NCBI RefSeq assembly: GCF_000455485.1
Contig: NZ_CBQR020000177.1
Span: forward strand, 1-64,000
DNA from: Gorillibacterium massiliense
Lineage (GTDB): Bacteria; Bacillota; Bacilli; Paenibacillales; NBRC-103111
Length of the DNA: 64,000 bases
Reading direction: 5' to 3'
The translations under genes were made by a program, and so were the position numbers. The notes below the pieces were generated by a model. It was not told the DNA's origin. It saw only the letters and a program-made list of their open reading frames with translations, and made no database searches. Within the stretch, counting starts at the first letter, position 1; each line of letters opens with the position of its first letter. This document shows, one piece after another, positions 40,602 through 48,513 of this stretch.

Positions 40602-41294
40602 TTATCTGAAGGATTGCAGGCTTAGTTTTACGCTCGGTCCCATGGTGGACGAAACAGCGGCGCTCTTCAGGTATACCCCTTTAGCTGCAGCCGGTTTGGA
40701 ACGAACCAGGGCGTTGACGAGCTCGCGGAGATTGTCAGCCAATTGTTGTTCCCCGAAGGAAACTTTACCGATAGGAGCGTGGATTTGACCCGCTTTATCC
40801 AAACGGTATTCAATTTTACCGGCTTTGATCTCTTGAACGGCTTTGGTCACGTCGAACGTAACGGTGCCGGCTTTCGGGTTAGGCATGAGACCTTTACCAC
40901 CAAGCAGACGACCCAGTTTACCGACTTCGCTCATCATGTCAGGCGTAGCCACGCAGACGTCGAAATCGAACCAGCCTTGCTGAATTTTGTTGATCATATC
41001 TTGATCTCCGACAAAGTCGGCGCCAGCGGCTTCGGCTTCCTTAGCCTTATCCCCTTTGGCAAATACCAGTACGCGCTTCGTTTTACCTGTCCCGTGGGGC
41101 AGTACAACGACGCCGCGAACGGCTTGATCTTGTTTTCTCGGGTCAACGCCGAGACGGACAGCCACTTCGACGGTTTCGTCGAATTTGGCGCTAGCTGCTT
41201 TCTTAACCGCGGTTACGGCTTCAAGCGGCTCGTATTGAGCTTCTTGATCAACCAGCTTGACCGCTTCTGCATATTTCTTACCATGCTTTGGCAT
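40602..41294 (-). CDS. rplA: 50S ribosomal protein L1
   Basis: 230 residues starting [17 protein letters not shown]. It has the [19 protein letters not shown] signature. L1 forms the mobile stalk near the E site. ATG at 41294 follows GAAGGAGG; the extra residues of the longer frame include that site. Confidence 0.98.
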   Translation of the reverse strand: MPKHGKKYAEAVKLVDQEAQYEPLEAVTAVKKAASAKFDETVEVAVRLGVDPRKQDQAVRGVVVLPHGTGKTKRVLVFAKGDKAKEAEAAGADFVGDQDMINKIQQGWFDFDVCVATPDMMSEVGKLGRLLGGKGLMPNPKAGTVTFDVTKAVQEIKAGKIEYRLDKAGQIHAPIGKVSFGEQQLADNLRELVNALVRSKPAAAKGVYLKSAAVSSTMGPSVKLSLQSFR

Positions 41295-41310
41295 GTCTTG
41301 TTCCTCCTTC

Positions 41311-41336
41311 GTGGTATTAGCGGAATATCCTCCCAC
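41311..41336 (-). other. GTGGGA...TACCAC hairpin upstream of rplA
   Basis: GTGGGAGGATATTCCGC followed by TAATACCAC lies directly before the rplA ribosome binding site. Nearly the same element stands before rplK (41800-41826). The terminal GTGG and CCAC can pair. Confidence 0.55.
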
Positions 41337-41350
41337 TTATTTTGCGCAGA

Positions 41351-41776
41351 TTAGTCGACGATGCTAACGCCCATGCTGCGAGCGGTGCCTTCAACCATGC
41401 GCATTGCAGCTTCAACTGAAGCGGCATTCAAGTCTTCCATTTTTTGCTCGGCGATTTCGCGCACTTTGGAGCGTTTTACCGTAGCGACTTTCTTCTTGTT
41501 CGGTTCGCCTGAACCCTTTTCGATGCCAGCGGCAACGCGAAGCAGAACAGCGGCAGGCGGAGTCTTGGTGATGAACGTAAAGGAACGGTCTTCGAATACA
41601 GTGATTTCAACCGGGATGATAAGACCGGCTTGATCAGCGGTACGCGCATTGAATTCCTTACAGAACGCCATGATGTTAACGCCAGCTTGACCGAGTGCAG
41701 GACCGATAGGCGGAGCAGGATTTGCTTTACCTGCAGGAACCTGCAATTTTACCATTTTGATTACTTTTTTAGCCAT
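41351..41776 (-). CDS. rplK: 50S ribosomal protein L11
   Basis: 141 residues. The N-terminal thiostrepton-binding domain has [18 protein letters not shown], and the rRNA-binding C-terminal domain is complete. L11 is needed for RelA/Rel activation at the stalk base. It is 190 nt after nusG; the gap has no obvious promoter. Confidence 0.98.
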   Translation of the reverse strand: MAKKVIKMVKLQVPAGKANPAPPIGPALGQAGVNIMAFCKEFNARTADQAGLIIPVEITVFEDRSFTFITKTPPAAVLLRVAAGIEKGSGEPNKKKVATVKRSKVREIAEQKMEDLNAASVEAAMRMVEGTARSMGVSIVD

Positions 41777-41799
41777 GCAGAATACCTCCTTGCTAGAAT

Positions 41800-41826
41800 G
41801 TGGTAATCGGGAACTTACCCTCCCAC
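41800..41826 (-). other. GTGGGA...TACCAC hairpin upstream of rplK
   Basis: GTGGGAGGGTAAGTTCCCG followed by ATTACCAC stands 24 nt before the rplK ATG. It shares GTGGGAGG and TACCAC with the copy before rplA at almost the same spacing. Confidence 0.55.
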
Positions 41827-41966
41827 TTGAACCCCAAATTCACGAGGGTGAACTCGGGACTTACATAAAAACGCGATCCGCCCGTTCAGCAGACCGTCGG
41901 AAACCAGGTGCTTAAAACGCTTAAAGCTCCACCGCGTACGAGAGGGCCTTCCCCTAAGGGAGCGTT

Positions 41967-42500
41967 CTATACTTTCTCCACTTGAGTAAAATCAAGCTCA
42001 AGCGGGGTTTCCCTGCCAAACATGTTAACGTGCACCCGCAGTTTGCTCTTATCGGGGAGAATCTCCTCGATGGAGCCTACGAAGTCGGCGAAAGGACCGG
42101 CTTTTACGCGAACGTTTTCCTTCAGCTCAAAGTCAATTTTCGGCTTCGGCTCTTCCATGCCCATGTGTTTGAGAATGGCTTCGACCTCTTCTGGCAATAG
42201 CGCAGTCGGCTTCGAGCCAGATCCAGTGGATCCAACGAAACCGGTCACGCCCGGCGTATTGCGGACGACGTACCACGAATCGTCGGTCTGGATCATCTCC
42301 ACGAGGACGTATCCGGGGTAAACTTTACGCATGACGGTTTTCTTCTTCCCGTCTTTGTTTACCAATTCCTCTTCCATCGGGACGAGGACGCGGAAAATTT
42401 TATCCTGCATGTTCATAGATTCGACGCGCTTCTCCAAATTGGCCTTGACTTTGTTCTCATACCCGGAGTAGGTATGGACGACGTACCATCTCTTCTCCAT
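41967..42500 (-). CDS. nusG: transcription termination/antitermination factor NusG
   Basis: 177 residues. The NGN domain starts KRWYVVHTYSGYENKVKANL, and the C-terminal KOW domain contains VKAGPFADFVGSIEEI. It binds RNA polymerase and can couple it to S10. ATG at 42500 lies behind GAGGAG; the longer frame overlaps secE. It is 19 nt after secE. Confidence 0.97.
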   Translation of the reverse strand: MEKRWYVVHTYSGYENKVKANLEKRVESMNMQDKIFRVLVPMEEELVNKDGKKKTVMRKVYPGYVLVEMIQTDDSWYVVRNTPGVTGFVGSTGSGSKPTALLPEEVEAILKHMGMEEPKPKIDFELKENVRVKAGPFADFVGSIEEILPDKSKLRVHVNMFGRETPLELDFTQVEKV

Positions 42501-42519
42501 GTTCGTCTCCTCGGTTCCC

Positions 42520-42735
42520 TTAGCGAATGACAAGTTCTACTAAATGGGAAATGATGACGTCAAGAACGGTAAAGTAGAGACCGACACCGATCACCGTACC
42601 CATGACGACGATGGTGTAGCTCGTCAACTCTTTCCGTCCCGGCCATTTGACCTTACGCAATTCCGACCAGCTTTCGGAAAAGAAAGACATTGCGGACTTG
42701 AAGCTCTTTTTCACGCTTGCGAAAAATCTTCCCAC
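42520..42735 (-). CDS. secE: protein translocase subunit SecE
   Basis: 71 residues. It is the short Gram-positive form: an amphipathic helix (WSELRKVKWPGRKEL) and one transmembrane helix at the C-terminus. The start is GTG at 42735, 7 nt after GGAGG. It is the partner of SecY in this window. Confidence 0.95.
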   Translation of the reverse strand: MGRFFASVKKSFKSAMSFFSESWSELRKVKWPGRKELTSYTIVVMGTVIGVGLYFTVLDVIISHLVELVIR

Positions 42736-42755
42736 AACTACACCTCCGATTTACC

Positions 42756-42905
42756 TTAACGGGTCTCGCGATGAAGCTGATGAGAATTGCAGAATTTGCA
42801 ATATTTCTTCTTCTCCAAGCGGTCCGGATTATTGCGCTTGTTTTTGTTAGACGTATAGTTTCTTTGCTTGCAGCTTGTACAAGCCAACGTAATGATAACC
42901 CGCAT
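42756..42905 (-). CDS. rpmG: 50S ribosomal protein L33 (zinc-binding)
   Basis: 49 residues, [19 protein letters not shown] at the N-terminus and [10 protein letters not shown] near the end, so both CxxC pairs are present. This is the zinc-containing paralogue found before secE. ATG at 42905 follows a GGGAGGTGG site. Confidence 0.96.
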   Translation of the reverse strand: MRVIITLACTSCKQRNYTSNKNKRNNPDRLEKKKYCKFCNSHQLHRETR

Positions 42906-42987
42906 GGAACCCACCTCCCGAGACAACCTGAATTAAAGAACCCCGATTGTCCTGAGACGGCCTCCGACAAATAGGGTTACCCAAAAC

Positions 42988-43016
42988 ACTTTATCACACC
43001 GCATATACCGTGTCAA
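42988..43016 (-). promoter_or_regulatory. sigma-A promoter of rpmG-secE-nusG
   Basis: Consensus -35 TTGACA (43011-43016), a 17-nt spacer and -10 TAAAGT (42988-42993). The boxes and the CGG-TAT start of the spacer resemble the str operon promoter. Confidence 0.8.
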
Positions 43017-43080
43017 GAATTAATGGCTTACGTCACCATAGATAGACGCATGGTAGTTCACGCTGTGAAATAAGGCTACG

Positions 43081-43137
43081 AAAGGAGTTTCTATCTTCCT
43101 TCTTGCTGAGAGTATCGTTCTCAGTATAGACTCCTTT
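43081..43137. other. three-helix hairpin element between sigH and rpmG
   Basis: AAAGGAG pairs with CTCCTTT, TCTAT with ATAGA, and an inner CTGAGA with TCTCAG around GTATCGT. It sits between the sigH terminator and the rpmG promoter, has no ORF, and is not followed by a U-tract. The rest of the 325-nt gap holds only the terminator and promoter. Confidence 0.5.
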
Positions 43138-43163
43138 TCTTTCCTGCATACTCTTTTTAGTGG

Positions 43164-43212
43164 AAAAAAAGAGCGGCCTCGCAGTCATCTATGATGACTT
43201 GAGAAACCGCTC
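43164..43212 (-). terminator. terminator after sigH
   Basis: The minus-strand stem GAGCGG with CCGCTC has an inner AGTCATC/GATGACT helix, followed by seven Ts. Confidence 0.88.
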
Positions 43213-43230
43213 CTACTTTCCTAGTTATGT

Positions 43231-43872
43231 TCAATCCCGAACTTCGAGATAGCGTTCCAGCTTGCGTTTGACCCGCTGCAGCGCGTTGTCAATGGATTTG
43301 ACGTGCCGATCCAAATCGACGGCGATCTCTTGATAGGAACGTCCATCCAAGTAGAGCATCAGCACCCGCCGTTCCAAATCGCTGAGGATCTCGGACATCT
43401 TGTCCTCCAGGCCGCTGAACTCCTCCTGGTTGATGATGAGTTCCTCCGGGTCCGTCACTTTCGGCCCGCAAATAATATCCATCAGGGTACGGTCCGAATC
43501 TTCGTCGTAAATCGGCTTATCGAGAGAAACATAGGAATTAAGTGGAATATGCTTCTGCCGGGTGGCCGTTTTGATGGCCGTTATGATCTGCCGGGTAATG
43601 CACAGTTCAGCAAAGGCCTTAAAGGAAGAAAGCTTGTCTCCACGAAAATCGCGAATAGACTTGTAAAGGCCGATCATGCCTTCTTGTACGATATCCTCCC
43701 GGTCGGCGCCGATAAGGAAATAAGACCGAGCCTTAGCCCGAACAAAATTCTTGTATTTCCCGATCAAGTGCTCCAGTGCTTCACTGTTGCCTTCGCGCAC
43801 CGCTTCGACGTTGTCCTCATCGGTCATCTGGGCGATATCCCGCTTTCTTGATTCATTGAGGTCAACACCCAC
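43231..43872 (-). CDS. sigH: RNA polymerase sigma-H factor (SigH/Spo0H)
   Basis: 213 residues. Sigma-70 region 2 includes ADREDIVQEGMIGLYKSIRDF, and region 4 is ERRVLMLYLDGRSYQEIA. SigH drives post-exponential genes such as spo0A, spo0F and kinA at sporulation onset. I favour GTG at 43872, 7 nt after GGAGG; TTG at 43875 is the alternative. It has its own sigma-A promoter. Confidence 0.96.
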   Translation of the reverse strand: MGVDLNESRKRDIAQMTDEDNVEAVREGNSEALEHLIGKYKNFVRAKARSYFLIGADREDIVQEGMIGLYKSIRDFRGDKLSSFKAFAELCITRQIITAIKTATRQKHIPLNSYVSLDKPIYDEDSDRTLMDIICGPKVTDPEELIINQEEFSGLEDKMSEILSDLERRVLMLYLDGRSYQEIAVDLDRHVKSIDNALQRVKRKLERYLEVRD

Positions 43873-43926
43873 CAAAATCCCTCCGGCTTAAGCCTGTAAG
43901 GCAACGATTGCTGAAAATATGTGTTA

Positions 43927-43956
43927 AGTATACATGAACGGTCGGATTATCGTCAA
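43927..43956 (-). promoter_or_regulatory. sigma-A promoter of sigH
   Basis: -35 TTGACG (43951-43956), 18 nt, -10 TATACT (43927-43932). In B. subtilis sigH is repressed by AbrB in this region; the A/T-rich stretch after the -10 could hold such a site. Confidence 0.7.
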
Positions 43957-43985
43957 CATGCTGGAAACGGATATAGCCAAAATAT

Positions 43986-44510
43986 TCAAGACTTATCGCT
44001 CTTCCCTCTGCGCCAGTCCTCGAAGAGGTTTCTCATCTCCGGGCTGAGCCTGCTGTCAAAGGTGTTGCGCGCCGGTTTTCGGTCGTCCGCGATCTGCTTG
44101 CGCACTTCTTTACGGCTTTCCTTCACCTTGACCAATAGCTCCCGGGCTGGTAAACGCAGAGCGCCTTTTCCGAAGGTGACATGCTGTTCCGCCATATCCG
44201 AAGTGGCGACATAAATCAGCTTGCGGCGCCCAACCAAATCCGTCACTAGCCGTTCGATGAGCTCGTCAGCGGTTTCCTTCTCCCGGGTATAAAGGATTCG
44301 CAGCTTGCTCTGCTCGTACTTGCCGCCAAGTCCTGGCACCTGATGGGCGTCAAATACCAGGTAGACGGTCATGCCGGAGAACCCTTGGTAATCTGACAAA
44401 ATATCGATGAGCCGGTCGCGGGCATCCTCCAACCGGATATCCCGCAGTTTTGCCAGCTCCGGCCAGGCGCCGATTATGTTGTAGCCATCGACTATCAAAA
44501 AATCCTTCAT
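43986..44510 (-). CDS. yacP: NYN-domain ribonuclease Rae1/YacP
   Basis: 174 residues. The NYN/PIN-like nuclease fold starts MKDFLIVDGYNIIGAWPEL with catalytic Asp8. TADELIERLV and VATSDMAEQ carry the other acidic residues. In B. subtilis, Rae1 enters the ribosomal A site and cleaves mRNA. It follows rlmB by 18 nt, as in Bacillus. Confidence 0.9.
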   Translation of the reverse strand: MKDFLIVDGYNIIGAWPELAKLRDIRLEDARDRLIDILSDYQGFSGMTVYLVFDAHQVPGLGGKYEQSKLRILYTREKETADELIERLVTDLVGRRKLIYVATSDMAEQHVTFGKGALRLPARELLVKVKESRKEVRKQIADDRKPARNTFDSRLSPEMRNLFEDWRRGKSDKS

Positions 44511-44528
44511 GGCCGGCCTTCTCCCGAA

Positions 44529-45269
44529 TTATTGCGGAATCCGGCGTTGACGGACCACTTCATACATGAAGACGGACGCGGCGACGGATGCGTTAAGGGA
44601 ATTGATGCTGCCAAACATGGGGAGCTTCACGAGAAAATCGCATTTTTCCCGGATCAGCCGACCGATGCCTTTGCCTTCATTTCCAATGACCAATGCGAGA
44701 GGGATACGCAGATCGGTGGTATAGACTTCCTGCTGCGCCTCGCCAGCTGCGCCTGCTACCCAAATGCCTCGCTCCTTCAAATCATCGATAGTTTGCGCCA
44801 GGTTGGTCACTTTGGCAACCGGTACATACTCGATGGCTCCTGCGGAGGTTTTGGACACGGTGGCGGTGAGCCCCGCCGAACGGCGCTTCGGGATGACGAC
44901 GCCATGTACGCCAGTGCACTCCGCCGTTCTTAGGATGGACCCCAGGTTGTGGGGGTCCTCGATCTCGTCGAGCAGTAGTAGAAACGGCGGCTCTCCGCTT
45001 GCGGCAGCGCTATCGAGGATTTCGTCGAGATCGGCGTATTCATAAGCAGCTGCCTGGGCGACGATGCCTTGATGCTGCACGCCACCTGCCATTTGATCCA
45101 GCTTCCGCTTGTCTGCTGTTTGGACGACGACGCCAAGCCTTTTCGCTTCTGCCAAGATGGGCTGGGTCATATGCTTCTGAGCGCCTTCGGCAATCCACAC
45201 CTTGTGGATGGCACGACCGGAACGGAACGCCTCCAACACTGAATGCTTGCCAGCAATATATTCTTCCAT
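44529..45269 (-). CDS. rlmB: 23S rRNA (guanosine-2'-O)-methyltransferase RlmB
   Basis: 246 residues. The N-terminal L30e-like substrate-binding domain begins EEYIAGKHSVLEAF. The SpoU-type knotted domain has DPHNLGSILRTAE, GNEGKGIGRLI and SINSLNASVAASVF. By homology it methylates the 2'-O of a 23S guanosine (E. coli G2251). It is 77 nt after mrnC. Confidence 0.92.
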   Translation of the reverse strand: MEEYIAGKHSVLEAFRSGRAIHKVWIAEGAQKHMTQPILAEAKRLGVVVQTADKRKLDQMAGGVQHQGIVAQAAAYEYADLDEILDSAAASGEPPFLLLLDEIEDPHNLGSILRTAECTGVHGVVIPKRRSAGLTATVSKTSAGAIEYVPVAKVTNLAQTIDDLKERGIWVAGAAGEAQQEVYTTDLRIPLALVIGNEGKGIGRLIREKCDFLVKLPMFGSINSLNASVAASVFMYEVVRQRRIPQ

Positions 45270-45346
45270 AATGTAACCTCCAGATCGGGATGAAGCTTTC
45301 GACTGTTATACCATTTGTTGTTCAACTTGTATAGTAGCCTATCCCG

Positions 45347-45820
45347 TTACTCGTTCTCTCCGGTTTCCTCCGGAACTTTCTGACCGCTTTGTTCGCTTGA
45401 AATGCTTACCGGGTCGAGACTGGCCATCATAATTTCCTGCAAACGGGCAAATTCCTTGCGGTAATACAGGAACCCAATAAGACATTCGAAGGCGGTGCCG
45501 TGACGGTAAACTTGCACATCGGTATTTTTCGGAACCGTACCCGATTTGGCGTTGCGGCCGCGGCGTACGATATCGAGTTCTTCCTCATTTAAAAGCGGCA
45601 TTATAGAAGCAAGGGCCTTGGCCTGAGCTTTAGCCGACACAAAGCGCGTCGCTTCCCGGTGCAGATGGTTCGGCCGATGGTTCGGCTGCGAGGTCACGTA
45701 CTGGCGGATAAACAGATCGTAGACCGCATCCCCGATGTACGCAAGAGCGAGCGGATTCATCAGCTTCGGTTCCTTGGCGGGAGCGAAGAAAAACAGAGAA
45801 AGGTTGTCTGAGTCCGTCAT
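45347..45820 (-). CDS. mrnC: mini-ribonuclease III
   Basis: 157 residues. It is an RNase III catalytic domain alone, with no dsRNA-binding domain. The catalytic region is LAYIGDAVYDLFIR (Asp31 expected as metal ligand), with AFECLIGFLYY for the second acidic site. It matures 23S rRNA ends in B. subtilis. ATG at 45820 lies 11 nt after GGAGG and 5 nt beyond the cysS stop. Confidence 0.92.
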   Translation of the reverse strand: MTDSDNLSLFFFAPAKEPKLMNPLALAYIGDAVYDLFIRQYVTSQPNHRPNHLHREATRFVSAKAQAKALASIMPLLNEEELDIVRRGRNAKSGTVPKNTDVQVYRHGTAFECLIGFLYYRKEFARLQEIMMASLDPVSISSEQSGQKVPEETGENE

Positions 45821-45825
45821 CGCTC

Positions 45826-47220
45826 TCACTTCCTCCGCCACCGCAAGCCTTGAGGCGTATCCTCCAGAATAATCCCCTTCTCCGTCAAAATATCCCGAAT
45901 TTCATCGGCTCGGGCCCACTCCTTCGCTTTGCGGGCAGCAGTACGCTCTTCGATGAGCTTATCGATTTCCGCATCTCCAAGCTCCTCTTCTGCTGCTGGC
46001 AATATTCCGAGTACGCCGTCCATTTGCTCAAAAGCATCGAGAATCAGCTCCAGCATACCTTTGGATGTGCGCTCTTCCTGCAGGTAACGGTTGGCAGCAG
46101 CAGCCAGTTCAAACATGGCAGTGATCGCATCGGCAGTGTTGAAGTCGTCATTCATCCGCTCGCTAAAAAGGGCAAGAGCGGCTTCGACGGCCGTCGCCAA
46201 ATCTTCGTTCTTTTCTCCCGGAATTGCAGCGGACAATCGGTGCCGTACGTTGGCGACGCTGTTTCCCAGCCGTTCGACTCCCGCCTCCGCCTGATGCAAT
46301 ACCTCATCGCTATAATTGAGCGGATTGCGGTAGTGGGCGGACAAGATGGCGAAACGGACGGCTGCTCCCGAGGTGCGAGTCAAAATATCCTTCACACGCA
46401 GACCGTTGCCCAAGGATTTGGACATCTTTTCATTATTGATATTGAGATAGCCGTTGTGCATCCAATAGTTGGCCAGCGGATGACCGTGCAGGGCTTCCGA
46501 CTGTGCCGCCTCGCACTCGTGATGGGGAAACTCCAAATCCTGTCCGCCGCCGTGAATGTCGATGGTAATGCCCAAATACTTTTCCGCCATGGCAGAGCAT
46601 TCGATATGCCAGCCGGGGCGCCCTTCGCCCCAAGGGCTGGACCACTTGATTTCTCCGGGCTTAGCCGCCTTCCACAAGACGAAATCCTGCGGACTTTCTT
46701 TCCGCTCGTCCACCTCAATGCGGATACCGTACTGCAATTCATCGAAGTTTTTGTGGGAGATTTGCCCGTATTTCGGGAACTGCCGGGTACGGAAAAAGAC
46801 GTCCCCTCCCTTCTCATAAGCGATGCCCTTCTCAACAAGTCCGGCGATGAAAGCGATGATCTCATCCATGTTTTCCGTCACCCGGGGATGGATCGTATCT
46901 TTCACCCCAAGCCCTGCCGAATCCTCCAAAAAGGCGGCAACGTATTTGTCCGCGATCACGGGGACAGGTTCGCCGGTATTCTCGGATTTGCGGATCAGCT
47001 TGTCGTCCACGTCGGTTAAGTTGGTGACGTACCGTACCTCGTAGCCGATTGTTTGCAAGTATCTCCGGACCGTATCGAATACGATCACCGGCCGGGCGTT
47101 CCCGATATGGATGTAATCGTAAACGGTCGGACCGCATACGTACATGGTCACTTTTCCCGGTTCGATGGATTTAAACTCCTCTTTGGACCGGCTTAGACTA
47201 TTAAATATTTTTAACGTCAT
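45826..47220 (-). CDS. cysS: cysteinyl-tRNA synthetase
   Basis: 464 residues. It is class Ia, with HIGNARP (HIGH motif) near residue 38 and KMSKS near residue 266. Zinc ligands include Cys29 in YVCGPTVYDY and the HHECE segment. Its start overlaps the end of cysE by 20 nt, so the two are translationally linked. Confidence 0.98.
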   Translation of the reverse strand: MTLKIFNSLSRSKEEFKSIEPGKVTMYVCGPTVYDYIHIGNARPVIVFDTVRRYLQTIGYEVRYVTNLTDVDDKLIRKSENTGEPVPVIADKYVAAFLEDSAGLGVKDTIHPRVTENMDEIIAFIAGLVEKGIAYEKGGDVFFRTRQFPKYGQISHKNFDELQYGIRIEVDERKESPQDFVLWKAAKPGEIKWSSPWGEGRPGWHIECSAMAEKYLGITIDIHGGGQDLEFPHHECEAAQSEALHGHPLANYWMHNGYLNINNEKMSKSLGNGLRVKDILTRTSGAAVRFAILSAHYRNPLNYSDEVLHQAEAGVERLGNSVANVRHRLSAAIPGEKNEDLATAVEAALALFSERMNDDFNTADAITAMFELAAAANRYLQEERTSKGMLELILDAFEQMDGVLGILPAAEEELGDAEIDKLIEERTAARKAKEWARADEIRDILTEKGIILEDTPQGLRWRRK

Positions 47221-47869
47221 CGTACTGACTCCCTCTGCTGGCTCGTTCCCGCTCCAGCTCTTTCTTTAACTCATCTATTTGCTGCTGCAGGCTCCGGCAA
47301 ACATCCGTGACCGGGTCCGGCATATCCGTATGGTTCAACCGCTCGACGCGGACGCCGTCCCGCTTGACCACCCGCCCCGGGTTTCCGACTACCGTGCTGT
47401 TGGATGGAACCTCGCTCAACACCACCGCGTTGGCGCCGATACGCGCTCCATCGCCGACCCGGAAGGACCCGAGCACCTTCGCTCCGGAGCCGACCACCAC
47501 ATTATTCCCTACAGTAGGATGCCGCTTTCCTTTCTCTTTTCCTGTACCGCCAAGGGTAACTCCTTGAAACAGTACTACGTCGTTGCCGATTTCGCAGGTT
47601 TCCCCGATGACGATGCCCATGCCGTGGTCGATGAACAGCCGCTCTCCGATTCTCGCTCCGGGGTGTATCTCGATTCCCGTCATGAAGCGGCTAAACTGGG
47701 AGATACTACGGGCAATAGAATAGCGATGATGGCGGTAAAACCAATGGGCAATCCGATACATCCAGATGGCATGGATCCCCGAGTAGGTGAAGATGACTTC
47801 AAAAACGCTGCGAGCCGCCGGATCGTTGTCAAAAACGGCACGGACATCGGAGCGGATACGTGCAAACAT
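47201..47869 (-). CDS. cysE: serine O-acetyltransferase
   Basis: 222 residues. It makes O-acetylserine for cysteine synthesis. An N-terminal helical domain (RSDVRAVFDNDPAARSVFEV) is followed by a left-handed beta-helix of hexapeptide repeats with the FIDHGMGIVIGE and GVTLGGTGK active-site parts. I chose ATG at 47869, preceded by AGGTTGGTG. Longer frames from 47890 or 47923 are possible but lack homologous N-termini. Confidence 0.95.
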   Translation of the reverse strand: MFARIRSDVRAVFDNDPAARSVFEVIFTYSGIHAIWMYRIAHWFYRHHRYSIARSISQFSRFMTGIEIHPGARIGERLFIDHGMGIVIGETCEIGNDVVLFQGVTLGGTGKEKGKRHPTVGNNVVVGSGAKVLGSFRVGDGARIGANAVVLSEVPSNSTVVGNPGRVVKRDGVRVERLNHTDMPDPVTDVCRSLQQQIDELKKELERERASRGSQYDDVKNI

Positions 47870-48061
47870 GCTATTCACCAACCTATTCATAGGATCACAA
47901 GGATTAGCGGCTAATGCCGACACCGAACCCCAAAAAGTGAAGCCAGTCCTGATGAAGCTTATTCAGGTACTTTTCGGGAACCCAATGCCAGGAAGAGCAG
48001 CGTTTACCATAGCGGACGTACTATAAATGCCATTAATAAATTCTTATGAAGTGAAAAAACG
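47870..48061 (-). other. distal leader between T-box terminator and cysE
   Basis: About 190 nt without a convincing gene. It contains only very short frames of 10-15 codons (for example from 48029, MAFIVRPLW). I saw no second promoter. Confidence 0.5.
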
Positions 48062-48102
48062 AAAAAAAGCGCCTCAACAGCCCATCAGGCTGCAGAGGCG
48101 CT
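48062..48102 (-). terminator. T-box regulated terminator
   Basis: The stem AGCGCCTC with GAGGCGCT is extended inward by CAGCC/GGCTG, followed by seven Ts on the minus strand. The alternative antiterminator would use the T-box just upstream. Confidence 0.88.
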
Positions 48103-48460
48103 GATCCATTTCGCGCGGTTCCACTCTGCTTGGAAGCCCTTTTCCCGCTAAAAAGCCCGGATGCCAACGTTTGAACGTTAGTCATACCAAGCGACGGGAT
48201 AGCAGACCGGACGATTCGTCCCCCTGTCTGCGACTCAGGTCTTCCCTCATCGGCTTTTATCGGAGCAACCCGGCAAAGTCTACGGTGGTCCTTTCGACTC
48301 TGCTGCTCGCGGGTGCATTTCCATCCAGCGGAAGCGGGATATTTCACAGCCAACGGGACTTTGCAGCCTCGAAGAATATCCTCTCTGTGCGCTTCCGTCC
48401 GGAGTACTTTCCCGGTCAACGCATTCATTCTTATTCCACATATGCCCGAATCGATTCCGC
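48062..48460 (-). promoter_or_regulatory. cysteine-specific T-box riboswitch
   Basis: The conserved T-box TGGAACCGCG (48114-48123 on the minus strand) is followed by a terminator. Upstream, an AGAGAGGA element and a probable specifier TGC (48315-48317, in GGAAATGCACCC) fit tRNA-Cys. Uncharged tRNA-Cys should pair with the T-box and open the terminator, turning on cysE-cysS. The same arrangement exists in B. subtilis between gltX and cysE. Confidence 0.85.
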
Positions 48461-48484
48461 ACCCGGGCAGGTACTATTGCGCTA

Positions 48485-48513
48485 AGTATAGCCAATTCTC
48501 GCTCTTATGACAA
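48485..48513 (-). promoter_or_regulatory. sigma-A promoter of the T-box-cysE-cysS transcript
   Basis: -35 TTGTCA (48508-48513), 17 nt, -10 TATACT (48485-48490). The -35 overlaps the last codons of gltX. Confidence 0.7.

Noticed and set aside
48033-48428. Open frame across the T-box leader
   Set aside because: The nucleotide sequence is explained by the T-box, terminator and specifier; the translation has no protein character.
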